A DNA stretch of 39,758 nt from a virus, in the IMG/VR virus record IMGVR_UViG_3300043411_000740, positions 1 through 39,758 of that record, one strand, 5' to 3'. Within the stretch, counting starts at the first letter, position 1. Every line of letters begins with the position of its first letter. The notes below the pieces were generated by a model that did not search any database, was not told where the DNA came from, and saw nothing but the letters and a program-made list of their open reading frames with translations. The position numbers and the translations under genes are program-made. This document shows, in pieces, positions 24,592 to 30,656 of this stretch.

Positions 24592-24830
24592 TTTCTTTTA
24601 ATGTTAATTGGATAATGGGTTTCTATACAGTCGTAGCAACACTTCTTGCCTTGTTTATGGCACTTGCAGTCACACTTACTAGGCCAAGGAGACAATACTT
24701 TTTCGGGTGGCTGATGGATATTGTGGAACTTAATACAACCACAGTTATTCATCTCATCGGGGACTATTTTGTGACAATTACATTTACAGTCTATCTTCTC
24801 TCCTTCTATTTTCTGTGGTTTAGTGGTCAT
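24588..24830 (-). CDS. Cys-rich zinc-binding protein
   Basis: An 80-residue protein starting with the shared MTTKPQKIEGE cassette, followed by clustered Cys/His motifs: CKCNCH, CGC, then CDCKCH and CCYDC. The CxCxCH unit appears twice, suggesting internal duplication and two metal sites. Function unknown. It overlaps both neighbours by four bases. Confidence 0.65.
   Translation of the reverse strand: MTTKPQKIEGEKIDCKCNCHKIVPDEMNNCGCIKFHNIHQPPEKVLSPWPSKCDCKCHKQGKKCCYDCIETHYPINIKRK
24799..24830 (-). repeat. Start-of-gene cassette repeat, copy 2
   Basis: The same bases as copy 1, encoding MTTKPQKIEGE at the start of the Cys-rich gene. Confidence 0.75.
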
Positions 24831-25117
24831 AGGTGTTCAACGTCTTTTCTAATATCGGGAATTAACTCGTAATCCAAATAGAAACCGGTTCCTCCAATAA
24901 CGTGACCGTCATCATCGTCAACGCCTCCACGGCTTATCTTGACATAACCTTTAGCCACCAACCCCCTCATTTCCTTTTTAAGAGTCTTCACTTCTGGTAA
25001 GTCGTAAAATTCTGAATATGGGTAACGGTATTCTGTATCCCACTCAAGCATTTGCTTAAGCATTTCTACTTGAATTGGTGTTAGCTCTCCTCCTTCTATT
25101 TTCTGTGGTTTAGTCAT
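24827..25117 (-). CDS. Hypothetical early protein with the shared start cassette
   Basis: A 96-residue protein that starts MTKPQKIEGG, the same cassette as two neighbours. It then has a helix (LTPIQVEMLKQMLEW), a second helix (EVKTLKKEMRGLVAKG) and a beta hairpin (YVKISRGG...GTGFYLDYELI), a layout like a small winged helix. It could bind DNA, but no recognition residues are diagnostic. Four-base overlaps occur on both sides. Confidence 0.65.
   Translation of the reverse strand: MTKPQKIEGGELTPIQVEMLKQMLEWDTEYRYPYSEFYDLPEVKTLKKEMRGLVAKGYVKISRGGVDDDDGHVIGGTGFYLDYELIPDIRKDVEHL
25087..25117 (-). repeat. Start-of-gene cassette repeat, copy 3
   Basis: Same sequence as copies 1 and 2 but one Thr codon shorter (MTKPQKIEGG). 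It begins a gene that is otherwise unrelated to the other two. Confidence 0.75.
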
Positions 25118-25272
25118 TTTTTTATTTTAGTGAATGTCTTAATGCCGGCAATCAATTCTTTTGGTGTTCTGTAAGTAGCCAATACTTTGCCAACCTCTAA
25201 ATACCACCTGCCAATTGTTATCTTAAATCTAGGGTTAGATTTTGTACCCCATACTTTTGTTTTGTTTTTCAT
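25114..25272 (-). CDS. Small basic early protein
   Basis: A 52-residue Lys-rich protein (KNKTKVWGTKSNPRFKITIGRWYLEVGKVLATYRTPKELIA). A short beta hairpin followed by a helix can be guessed. The stop overlaps the next start (ATGA) and the ATG follows the previous stop by one base. No family is recognised; the basic charge suggests nucleic-acid contact. Confidence 0.6.
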   Translation of the reverse strand: MKNKTKVWGTKSNPRFKITIGRWYLEVGKVLATYRTPKELIAGIKTFTKIKK

Positions 25273-25273
25273 A

Positions 25274-25684
25274 TTAGTTAAATAGTCCGGCTTGTGATAT
25301 TGATTTTGTCCTTACCATTTCGGTGCGGTCCTGCTCTTTTTGTATTGCCTCTTTGTTTTTTCTGGCCATATATTTTATGCTCAAAAATATCTGTTTGCCT
25401 CGGCCATAGTCGGCAATTTTGCCGTGGTCAAACCAATCCCGGGGCTTACTCATCCAAGTCTCTCCGGTGTGGCGTTCTAGGACTTCAATTTTGGCTATTC
25501 CCTCGGCTTCAAAGCATGCAAATGCGTCGTATTGAAACCCATACCCGCCAACCATTCTCATAAAATGCTTCTCCTCGACTGTCTTAAAAAATGTGTCGCC
25601 TATTTTTGTACCCATTTTATTGAGCTTCTTAAAATGAGGGTCGAAACAATAGACTTTGGTGCCGTTTATTTGTAGCGACTTCAT
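25274..25684 (-). CDS. Hypothetical protein in the recombination operon
   Basis: A 136-residue protein directly after the exonuclease-like gene and coupled to it by a four-base overlap. The N-terminal two thirds look like a mixed alpha/beta domain (KSLQINGTKVYCFDPHF...FMRMVGGYGFQYDAFACFEAEGIAKIEVLERHTGETW). The C-terminal third is basic and helical (YMARKNKEAIQKEQDRTEMVRTKS). I do not recognise the family. Context suggests a role in DNA metabolism. Confidence 0.65.
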   Translation of the reverse strand: MKSLQINGTKVYCFDPHFKKLNKMGTKIGDTFFKTVEEKHFMRMVGGYGFQYDAFACFEAEGIAKIEVLERHTGETWMSKPRDWFDHGKIADYGRGKQIFLSIKYMARKNKEAIQKEQDRTEMVRTKSISQAGLFN

Positions 25685-26283
25685 AGCTCAATATTTACTT
25701 CTGATAATGTTGGTGTTGGTAGGTTTCGGCCAAATTTGTTAAATAAATCGTTTTGCTCGAAATAGTTGTACATCTCGCCGGCGGTGGTGATAATCCAATT
25801 CAAAGTCTCCTCAAGCAATTGGTCTGTCACCCACACAATACTCATATCCGATTTTTTGGTGTATTGGTCATAGTGGTAAATCTCGATTTTTTCCACATAC
25901 TTACCGCTCATGGTGCCGAGGACGGCGTATATGCCACCCTGCTTGCTTCCGGCATATTGCTCGCTCGACTTCTTGCCGGTTTTCCATTCCTTGATTATCG
26001 GGCTGTCATAGCAGTCTATGACGCCAACCAATTCCAACCATGGCTCAATCTGCACGACTGTCTTTTGTTCGGCAATGGGGTCAATTAGTGGTGCGCCACC
26101 AAACTCAATCGGCATGGTCTTGGTTTCCTTAATATGCTTCTCCCACTTCTCATGCCACTCTCGGCCATCTGCCATCTCCCGGGTCACAAACTTGTCGAGC
26201 TTAAAATACATCTTAATTGCCATCTCCCAATTGCCCGAGTTCCATTGGTCCAAGATTGTGTATGAGGCTCGAAATTTATTCAT
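25681..26283 (-). CDS. PD-(D/E)XK exonuclease (Cas4/RecB-like)
   Basis: A 200-residue nuclease. Visible RecB-family residues are His44 in GREWHEKWEKHI, Asp90 in GVIDCYD, the E-x-K pair Glu99/Lys101 in IKEWKTGK, and the QGGIYA motif (Gln115, Tyr119) that follows in this family. It would resect DNA ends to give single strands for the nearby RecT protein. The ATG at 26283 is preferred because a GGAGG site precedes it and it overlaps the upstream stop by eight bases. A longer upstream frame would run into the neighbour. Confidence 0.88.
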   Translation of the reverse strand: MNKFRASYTILDQWNSGNWEMAIKMYFKLDKFVTREMADGREWHEKWEKHIKETKTMPIEFGGAPLIDPIAEQKTVVQIEPWLELVGVIDCYDSPIIKEWKTGKKSSEQYAGSKQGGIYAVLGTMSGKYVEKIEIYHYDQYTKKSDMSIVWVTDQLLEETLNWIITTAGEMYNYFEQNDLFNKFGRNLPTPTLSEVNIEL

Positions 26284-26713
26284 TGTCCGTACCTCCTTTG
26301 GCTTTGAGACTAAATGACAATGTTTTTTTGCGGTCAACTTCGACAATTCCCGCCGGGACTTTGCCCGTTTGGTCAATGCTTTTTTCGAGTGATTTGGTAT
26401 CAATCTTGTATGTCACCTTGCTCTCGACTGTATAAAATTCCTTTGGCGCCAAGTTTATATTGCTCTCGTCCACATAGTATTTGGACCCGTACGCTCTGTA
26501 ATAAACCTTGACCTTATCGCCCTGAATACTTGAAAAGTTTGGATTTGCTTTGAGTGCGGCGGCTTCCAATTTGGCCTTTGCTTCTGCAATGGCGGTCTCA
26601 ACTTGTTCTTGGATGGTTAGTAAGTCAACCAATGATTGCTCACCCTTTGAGGTCAAAAATATCTCATCTGATTTGGTAACTAGCTCGGCGATTTTTTCAA
26701 TGTCGATTTGCAT
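26276..26713 (-). CDS. Hypothetical protein between RecT and the exonuclease
   Basis: A 145-residue protein. Residues 1-55 are helical with a likely coiled coil (LVDLLTIQEQVETAIAEAKAKLEAAAL); the rest is mostly beta (KVKVYYRAYGSKYYVD, TVESKVTYKID, KKTLSFSLKAK). By position it could be an accessory of the recombination pair, perhaps with a Gam-like protective role, but no diagnostic motif supports this. It follows the 29-residue leader gene by one base. Confidence 0.6.
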   Translation of the reverse strand: MQIDIEKIAELVTKSDEIFLTSKGEQSLVDLLTIQEQVETAIAEAKAKLEAAALKANPNFSSIQGDKVKVYYRAYGSKYYVDESNINLAPKEFYTVESKVTYKIDTKSLEKSIDQTGKVPAGIVEVDRKKTLSFSLKAKGGTDNE

Positions 26714-26714
26714 T

Positions 26715-26804
26715 TTAGTTAAAAAGTAAACTGATAATAAGCCACAACCAAGAAAATTCGAGTTTGTTTGTGACTGCTAATAGAATGTAGAATAATGTTG
26801 CCAT
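26715..26804 (-). CDS. 29-residue hydrophobic peptide with a leaderless start
   Basis: A very short frame (MATLFYILLAVTNKLEF then SWLWLIISLLF) that forms one membrane segment. The evidence for translation is positional: its ATG lies exactly six bases after the -10 box of a perfect TTGACA promoter, the same layout as the larger genes at 27998, 29377 and 39012. It ends one base before the next gene. It may be a membrane peptide or a leader for the exonuclease operon. Confidence 0.55.
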   Translation of the reverse strand: MATLFYILLAVTNKLEFSWLWLIISLLFN

Positions 26805-26810
26805 AATCTT

Positions 26811-26839
26811 ATGTTAGATGATTGTATTATGATTGTCAA
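26811..26839 (-). promoter_or_regulatory. Sigma-70 promoter of the exonuclease operon
   Basis: TTGACA (26839-26834), 17 bases, TAACAT (26816-26811) on the minus strand, followed after six bases by the ATG of the 29-residue peptide. The -35 and spacer share much of their sequence with the promoters at 28005 and 29384 (TTGACAATCATAAT-type). Confidence 0.75.
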
Positions 26840-26847
26840 GTGGCATT

Positions 26848-27801
26848 TTATTTGCCATTTTCAATCTTATCCATTACCTCGGGTTTTAATGCTCGGCGCA
26901 TGGCTCCCAAATCGGGCTTGCTTGTAGTCCCCAAAATTACCTTTGGTCCTTGCTCGCTATCCATTACCGGTGGCATTTCGATTGCAACACTCGTGCCTTG
27001 GTGTTGAGGGGTTGTGTTTCCACCTTGACCATTCGCACCTCCGTGGTCTCCGCTTGGTATTGGAAAATCACCACCATATGATTTGGGTTGTGTATCACTT
27101 ACAGTTGAGCCATTATCCGGGGCGCCACTAATTACCTCAATCTCTTTTTTAACAAATCTAGTTGGTACACTCAAGTCACCCATTGGGGTCGGCTCTTGGG
27201 CTATCTCCTCGGCCGCGTATACACCACTCAATTCGTTTGGAAATGCTTTGCGTAGTGCTAGAGCCTCGGCGCATTTACCAAGCATAAGATATGGCATTTT
27301 TGCCCAAAATTGTGTCGGCATGCCGTTCTTATCTGTCCCGGCATATTCTGCCCACCTTGCGCTTGCTGTAAATGATACCCTTTGGCCACCCATTTGCTTA
27401 TAAACTGTCACACTTGCTTTGCGTGGTTGCTTCAAATTTTCGTCAATCGGGTCAAATATCACATCATCTTGCCCGGCATATCCCTTGGTCCTTTGAGCTA
27501 CCAAGCGCATACCATCAATTGAGGCTTGGATGGTCATGGTCTCCTTGCCTTGGCGTGAGTTCCATCTATAAACCGAGTAAATCTGTTTTGTGAGTGGGTC
27601 AAGTCCGGTGCGTTTCGCTACATACAAGAAAAGCAATAAATCCTCGTCCGGTCTTTGTTGGTTCTTACTATCAACGCCCATGATTTGGGACTTTACGAGG
27701 TCCAAATATAGCTTTGGGCTTTGGCCTTTGGGTATAAGCGTCAAGAGGCTTTGGGTCTTTCCCTCTAAAATCTTATCGACTGTTTTTGTTGCTTCTGTCA
27801 T
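26848..27801 (-). CDS. recT: RecT/Bet-type single-strand annealing protein
   Basis: About 317 residues from the ATG at 27801, which overlaps the upstream stop and has a GAGGAGG site. The family core is clear: DEDLLLFLYVAKRTGLDPLTKQIYSVYRWNS, MTIQASIDGMRLVAQRTKGY and PYLMLGKCAEALALRKAFPNELSGVY. RecT proteins coat single strands and anneal homologous DNA. The last 100 residues are a Gly/Pro-rich tail that probably contacts partners. It works with the exonuclease encoded downstream and with SSB. Confidence 0.93.
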   Translation of the reverse strand: MTEATKTVDKILEGKTQSLLTLIPKGQSPKLYLDLVKSQIMGVDSKNQQRPDEDLLLFLYVAKRTGLDPLTKQIYSVYRWNSRQGKETMTIQASIDGMRLVAQRTKGYAGQDDVIFDPIDENLKQPRKASVTVYKQMGGQRVSFTASARWAEYAGTDKNGMPTQFWAKMPYLMLGKCAEALALRKAFPNELSGVYAAEEIAQEPTPMGDLSVPTRFVKKEIEVISGAPDNGSTVSDTQPKSYGGDFPIPSGDHGGANGQGGNTTPQHQGTSVAIEMPPVMDSEQGPKVILGTTSKPDLGAMRRALKPEVMDKIENGK

Positions 27802-27998
27802 ATTGCCTCCTCGTTTTTCATTTTTGATAATATCCAATAAATATGCGCTCTGGTGTAGGTTTTACCGGTCTTTGGGTTTATATACCCATCGGCAATCATT
27901 TGAGCTGACCGCCCACCGTTGTAATCTTTGACAATCTGGCGCCACAAAGCGTGAGCGCGGTTTGTCCTTTTTTCATGTCTTTGGTACTTAACTTTCAT
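27798..27998 (-). CDS. Small helix-turn-helix protein
   Basis: A 66-residue basic protein with a likely helix-turn-helix (LWRQIVKDYNGGRSAQMIADGY...TYTRAHIYWILSKM), like short recombinase- or sigma-type DNA-binding units. Its ATG is six bases after the -10 box of a strong promoter, and its stop overlaps the RecT start. As first gene of the RecT unit it may regulate that promoter. Confidence 0.7.
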   Translation of the reverse strand: MKVKYQRHEKRTNRAHALWRQIVKDYNGGRSAQMIADGYINPKTGKTYTRAHIYWILSKMKNEEAI

Positions 27999-28004
27999 AG
28001 TTTT

Positions 28005-28033
28005 ATGATAGATGATTGTAATATGTTTGTCAA
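28005..28033 (-). promoter_or_regulatory. Sigma-70 promoter of the RecT operon
   Basis: TTGACA (28033-28028), 17 bases, TATCAT (28010-28005), then six bases to the ATG at 27998. The predicted transcription start falls on the start codon, so the first gene is probably leaderless. Confidence 0.8.
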
Positions 28034-28036
28034 GTG

Positions 28037-28330
28037 TTATTTCTTAATAGGACTAGAGTGTGCAACGCAACTGCCGTACCAATCAAACTCGTCGACAAAC
28101 TTTTTGCCTAGCCACTTATAACGCTCCGGTGCCAATTCTTTTTCGTGGTCTCGCTTGGCGTATTCCATACATAGCTCGGCGGTTCTCTCCTCTTGGGTCT
28201 GGTGAGGTATTTTGGTCACGCCGTAAATAATCAGTCCAAATATAAGAGCGCACGCAACAAAGCTGACCACTATAAAAATTGTATTTACTTCAATTGCGTT
28301 TTGTTCGTCGTACAAATCTTGGTATGTCAT
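28037..28330 (-). CDS. Small single-pass membrane protein
   Basis: A 97-residue protein with one membrane segment at about 15-38 (VNTIFIVVSFVACALIFGLIIYGV) and a charged soluble tail of about 55 residues (EERTAELCMEYAKRDHEKE). It is coupled to the RlpA-like gene by a four-base overlap, so the two may form a membrane pair. No family is recognised. Confidence 0.7.
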   Translation of the reverse strand: MTYQDLYDEQNAIEVNTIFIVVSFVACALIFGLIIYGVTKIPHQTQEERTAELCMEYAKRDHEKELAPERYKWLGKKFVDEFDWYGSCVAHSSPIKK

Positions 28331-28854
28331 TTGATAATAGTGATAGTAATAATATCGGCGTCGGTTTTTAATCCGATTGCCGTTGCAAGTCCAATACTCA
28401 AATCGGCAACTCTGCCGTATTTTTCAAAACCTCCTCGGTCGGTAACTTTGGCAATTGCCTTTTGTCCGTTCCGGGTGTTCTCAACCAAAACATTGGTATT
28501 GAGTGCGATGTGATTATTGGCCAAAGTAAATGCCAAGTCCTCAAACTTCTCGCCATTGGCCATTTTCAAATCATCCCGGCAACCAAGGCAACCATCGACA
28601 CTATAATACGAGGCCTTGCCCTTTTGGTGCCATTCTGGGGCAATAGGCGCGGTGGTAGGTTCAATTTTTGGTGTAATTTCCGGCATTGGACTGACTATTT
28701 GCACCGGTTTGCATATTTCGTCCCTTATTTTGCCCGGGATTTTATAAATCTGAAAATATGACCCAATGAGTATGCCAACCAAAAAACCAATTGACCATAT
28801 AACTCTCCTGTGGTTTCGGCGCCACCATAGTCGTTGTGTTCTGTTGTATTTCAT
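28327..28854 (-). CDS. Membrane-anchored RlpA-like (double-psi barrel) protein
   Basis: A 175-residue protein: basic N-terminus, membrane anchor at about 18-36, Pro/Thr linker, then an RlpA-like domain from about 78. The domain shows GKASYYSVDG, KMANGEKF, NTNVLVENTRNGQKAIAKVTDRGGF and VADLSIGLATAIGL; Asp139 and the ADLS motif (Asp151) match the catalytic region of RlpA/3D-type peptidoglycan lytic transglycosylases. It would act outside the cytoplasmic membrane on the cell wall. Its place among early DNA genes, away from the lysis module, is unusual. Confidence 0.85.
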   Translation of the reverse strand: MKYNRTQRLWWRRNHRRVIWSIGFLVGILIGSYFQIYKIPGKIRDEICKPVQIVSPMPEITPKIEPTTAPIAPEWHQKGKASYYSVDGCLGCRDDLKMANGEKFEDLAFTLANNHIALNTNVLVENTRNGQKAIAKVTDRGGFEKYGRVADLSIGLATAIGLKTDADIITITIIK

Positions 28855-29177
28855 AGTTTTGCTTTTTGTAAATCAATAATATCGTAAGCCACAATTGCGA
28901 TACCTCCCCGGACCCTGACTTGCTCCAAAAATAAGTTTTGTATTTCGGTCGGCTTATTCCTACCAACCTTGCACTCGACTGCTAAAAATTGACCACTCTT
29001 GGTGAGACCGATTATGTCACTACTTCCGCGAAGCCCGGCGCGTAATACCCTATTTTGCACCTGTCCGGCTTTGTTGGTGTAACTCAATCGGGTTGCACCG
29101 GTATTGTTGCGCCAAACATAGTGACCCATGGTTAGTAAGTAATCAATGCATAGTCGTACTAATTGTGTCTCGGTCAT
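28851..29177 (-). CDS. VRR-NUC family nuclease
   Basis: A 108-residue stand-alone VRR-NUC domain. Key residues are visible: Glu3 in TETQLVRLCIDYL, Asp54 in RGSSDIIGLTKSG, the E-x-K pair Glu68/Lys70 in LAVECKVG, and Gln80 near the end of the core. Such proteins cut branched or single-strand-containing DNA and are common in phages that resolve recombination intermediates. Both neighbours overlap by four bases. Confidence 0.9.
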   Translation of the reverse strand: MTETQLVRLCIDYLLTMGHYVWRNNTGATRLSYTNKAGQVQNRVLRAGLRGSSDIIGLTKSGQFLAVECKVGRNKPTEIQNLFLEQVRVRGGIAIVAYDIIDLQKAKL

Positions 29178-29377
29178 TCTAGTATGCGATTTTTAATGGT
29201 TTCAATAAAATCATCAACCAAGTCCTCAATCTCATGCTTGGTAAATTTTTCGTCAATCATCTCTTGAATTTCAAAATCAAGTTTTTCGTCAAAATCAATT
29301 TCCGGGTTCGTTTTTCTTAAAGATAGTTTGATTGTCTCTAATACCAAATCGTGGGCGTAATCTTTTATTGTGGTCAT
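29174..29377 (-). CDS. Small acidic helical early protein
   Basis: A 67-residue acidic protein, all helical in appearance (VLETIKLSLRK, LDFEIQEMIDEKF, EIEDLVDDFIETIKNRI). The ATG at 29377 is chosen because it lies six bases after the -10 box of a TTGACA promoter; an earlier Met at 29413 falls inside that promoter. It is the first gene of the VRR-NUC/RlpA operon. Function unknown. Confidence 0.65.
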   Translation of the reverse strand: MTTIKDYAHDLVLETIKLSLRKTNPEIDFDEKLDFEIQEMIDEKFTKHEIEDLVDDFIETIKNRILE

Positions 29378-29383
29378 AGAATA

Positions 29384-29413
29384 ATAATACTCCCGATATA
29401 TTATGATTGTCAA
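29384..29413 (-). promoter_or_regulatory. Sigma-70 promoter of the VRR-NUC operon
   Basis: TTGACA (29413-29408), 18 bases, TATTAT (29389-29384), then six bases to the ATG at 29377. The -35 and start of the spacer match the promoter at 26811. Confidence 0.75.
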
Positions 29414-29840
29414 GTGGATATTTGAAGCTAAGTTTGCGGTCGCCGTTTATGAATGTCTGATGGAGTTAGTGTTTTACCTGTTAAACTAAGGAAAATCCTT
29501 GGGGTCTCGAACCTCCAAACTTTTAACTCCAAAGTAAATTTTACCTTGGATAGAGCTTGGGTGTTTAGCTTGTTGTCCAAGGGGGAGTGTGAGGGGGATT
29601 TGAGAAACGGCCCGGCCGTAATCAATCCACTCAAAATCGCCGCCTTTGGTTTTTAAGCCAAACGGTTCCTAAGCTCTCCTATTGCATTTCTTTTACATCG
29701 CTTTGTACAATACGATGGTTTTCTACCTCGGCATATCGCCCGGTATGTTTTTTTGCTTGCCACTTCTTGTTTAACGCCTCAAAGTGACAATTATGTTGTC
29801 CTTGGCGGGGTTAATAACCCAAGTGTAAGCGCGTCGCCTG
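29414..29840. other. Structured non-coding region
   Basis: About 430 bases with no convincing gene; the short frames present have no ribosome site, promoter fit or plausible protein. The region is dense in inverted repeats. From right to left these are a GGGTTA/TAACCC palindrome (29808-29820), an ACGGCC/GGCCGT stem (29607-29619) nested in a TTTGAG/CTCAAA stem, a 7-base CCTTGGA/TCCAAGG pair (29544-29550 with 29576-29582), an 11-base hairpin (29528-29550) and a tRNA-like fold (29462-29530). A replication origin, a regulatory RNA or both are possible. Confidence 0.6.
29462..29530 (-). ncRNA. tRNA-like fold in permuted order
   Basis: Read on the minus strand: a 7-base outer stem (GGAGTTA/TAACTCC), a T-arm-like element with a canonical loop (G-TTCGAGA-C), an AAGGA-TTT-TCCTT hairpin where the acceptor would be, and a D-arm-like element (GTTT-AACAGGTA-AAAC) with A14, the two Gs and A21 in place and TA before it. 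The order is that of a tRNA opened at the anticodon and closed at the acceptor. The T stem has mismatches and the acceptor is only five bases, so it is unlikely to be a working tRNA. Confidence 0.3.
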
Positions 29841-30053
29841 TCAATTCACGCTTACATTCGGACCATCAACATTACCGGGGGCAAAAATGCTCTCGGCGTA
29901 ATCACTCAAATTTGTTTGTTCGGGGTCTTTGTTTGGTTGTTTATCTAGCAATAAGCGAAGTTTCCAATACTCTCTCAATCTCTTGGCAAGCTCGGCACCT
30001 GTGGTACATCGAAATGCCTCTTTGGCTTTTTGTTTTGGTGTTAGTGTATTGTC
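29841..30053 (-). CDS. Small first-early protein
   Basis: A 70-residue protein with a helical, charged first half (TPKQKAKEAFRCTTGAELAKRLREYWKLRLLLDK) and an acidic, Asn/Pro-rich tail. No family is recognised. It lies alone between a leader with inverted repeats (two tandem promoters upstream) and the structured non-coding region. It therefore looks like a separately controlled, perhaps first-expressed, early gene. The ATG at 30053 is preferred over an earlier start in the leader; no clear ribosome site is present. Confidence 0.6.
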   Translation of the reverse strand, partial: DNTLTPKQKAKEAFRCTTGAELAKRLREYWKLRLLLDKQPNKDPEQTNLSDYAESIFAPGNVDGPNVSVN

Positions 30054-30084
30054 CATTAAAAAAACGACTTTCTCGTATACCAAG

Positions 30085-30147
30085 TAGGATTAGTACTTTG
30101 CCAAGTATTGCCTTGGCACACGAAAAAATCGTCTTTAACTAATCCTA
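30085..30147. promoter_or_regulatory. Operator-like inverted repeats in the leader of the small early gene
   Basis: A ten-base inverted repeat (TAGGATTAGT at 30085-30094 and its complement at 30138-30147) flanks an inner hairpin (TGCCAAG-6-CTTGGCA, 30099-30118). The upstream arm touches the -10 box of the promoter at 30147-30176, so a protein bound to both arms could loop out or block transcription. As RNA, the inner hairpin could also regulate translation. Confidence 0.55.
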
Positions 30148-30176
30148 ATATAACACCACTCTTGGCTAGTGGTCAA
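30147..30176 (-). promoter_or_regulatory. Sigma-70 promoter, small early gene
   Basis: TTGACC (30176-30171), 18 bases, TATATT (30152-30147) on the minus strand; with a 17-base spacer the -10 reads TTATAT. It leaves a leader of about 85 bases before the ATG at 30053, unlike the leaderless promoters downstream. Confidence 0.6.
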
Positions 30177-30197
30177 GCCTTTCGGCTCTGTCCTTTT

Positions 30198-30227
30198 ACT
30201 TTAACAAACGGCATGTATTACTGTCAA
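30198..30227 (-). promoter_or_regulatory. Second, weaker promoter upstream
   Basis: A perfect TTGACA (30227-30222) six bases after the HNH stop codon, with a weak -10 (TAAAGT at 18 bases). It may act in tandem with the promoter just downstream. Confidence 0.4.
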
Positions 30228-30232
30228 TACCA

Positions 30233-30577
30233 TCAAAGTGTGTCATTTACATGCCTTAGCCTGTGACATTTTGAACAAAGAGTAACTAAATTATTTGGGC
30301 TATTATTTGCACCGTACCAATACGAGTTGTCGCTACTATTATCTATGTGGTGTACATTTAATCTCCTCAAGTTGGTGCCACAATCAATGCACTTATTTCC
30401 GTCGCGATATAAAATCTCGTTTCTAATCTTAAAATAATTATTCCTAATGTGTTTGCTATTATTTGAGTGATGTTTCCGGTAGCACTCAATTGAATGATAA
30501 GTAGTTTCTGTCCAAACTTGGTTGCTGTTCCTATCAAAATCAATTCCACAACCGGCGCAAATATATTTTTTAATCAC
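30233..30577 (-). CDS. HNH endonuclease
   Basis: A 114-residue protein. The N-terminus is a zinc ribbon (YICAGCGIDFDR...TTYHSIECYRKHH). The C-terminal HNH unit is CIDCGTNLRRLNVHHIDN, then NNLVTLCSKCHRLRH, with both Cys pairs, the His-His and the final His. The start is GTG at 30577, placed six bases after a perfect TATAAT box, so the gene carries its own promoter. It sits between the lysis and early modules, a typical site for a mobile homing-type endonuclease. Confidence 0.88.
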   Translation of the reverse strand: MIKKYICAGCGIDFDRNSNQVWTETTYHSIECYRKHHSNNSKHIRNNYFKIRNEILYRDGNKCIDCGTNLRRLNVHHIDNSSDNSYWYGANNSPNNLVTLCSKCHRLRHVNDTL

Positions 30578-30583
30578 ATATTG

Positions 30584-30612
30584 ATTATATTTGATATGGT
30601 TTTATTTGACAA
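30584..30612 (-). promoter_or_regulatory. Promoter of the HNH gene with flanking inverted repeat
   Basis: TTGTCA (30612-30607), 17 bases, TATAAT (30589-30584), then six bases to the GTG start. An eight-base inverted repeat (TTTGATAT at 30590-30597 and its complement at 30615-30622) brackets the -35 box, a good operator layout. Confidence 0.7.
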
Positions 30613-30656
30613 CTATATCAAACTATGATTAAATATGTTTGTATTGTCCAAATACG

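Noticed and set aside
29462-29530. A normal tRNA gene on either strand
   Set aside because: The outer stem is palindrome-like on both strands, but no proper cloverleaf forms: the T-loop and D-arm are in the wrong order, the anticodon loop lacks T33, and the acceptor is too short.
29428-29634. A 68-codon minus-strand frame in the non-coding region
   Set aside because: It needs a TTG start, has no ribosome site or promoter fit, and its bases are explained by the inverted repeats and the tRNA-like fold.
29816-29844. A TTGACA box near the end of the 70-residue early gene
   Set aside because: No acceptable -10 box lies 16-19 bases downstream (TGGGTT at 17); it falls in a hairpin at the gene end.
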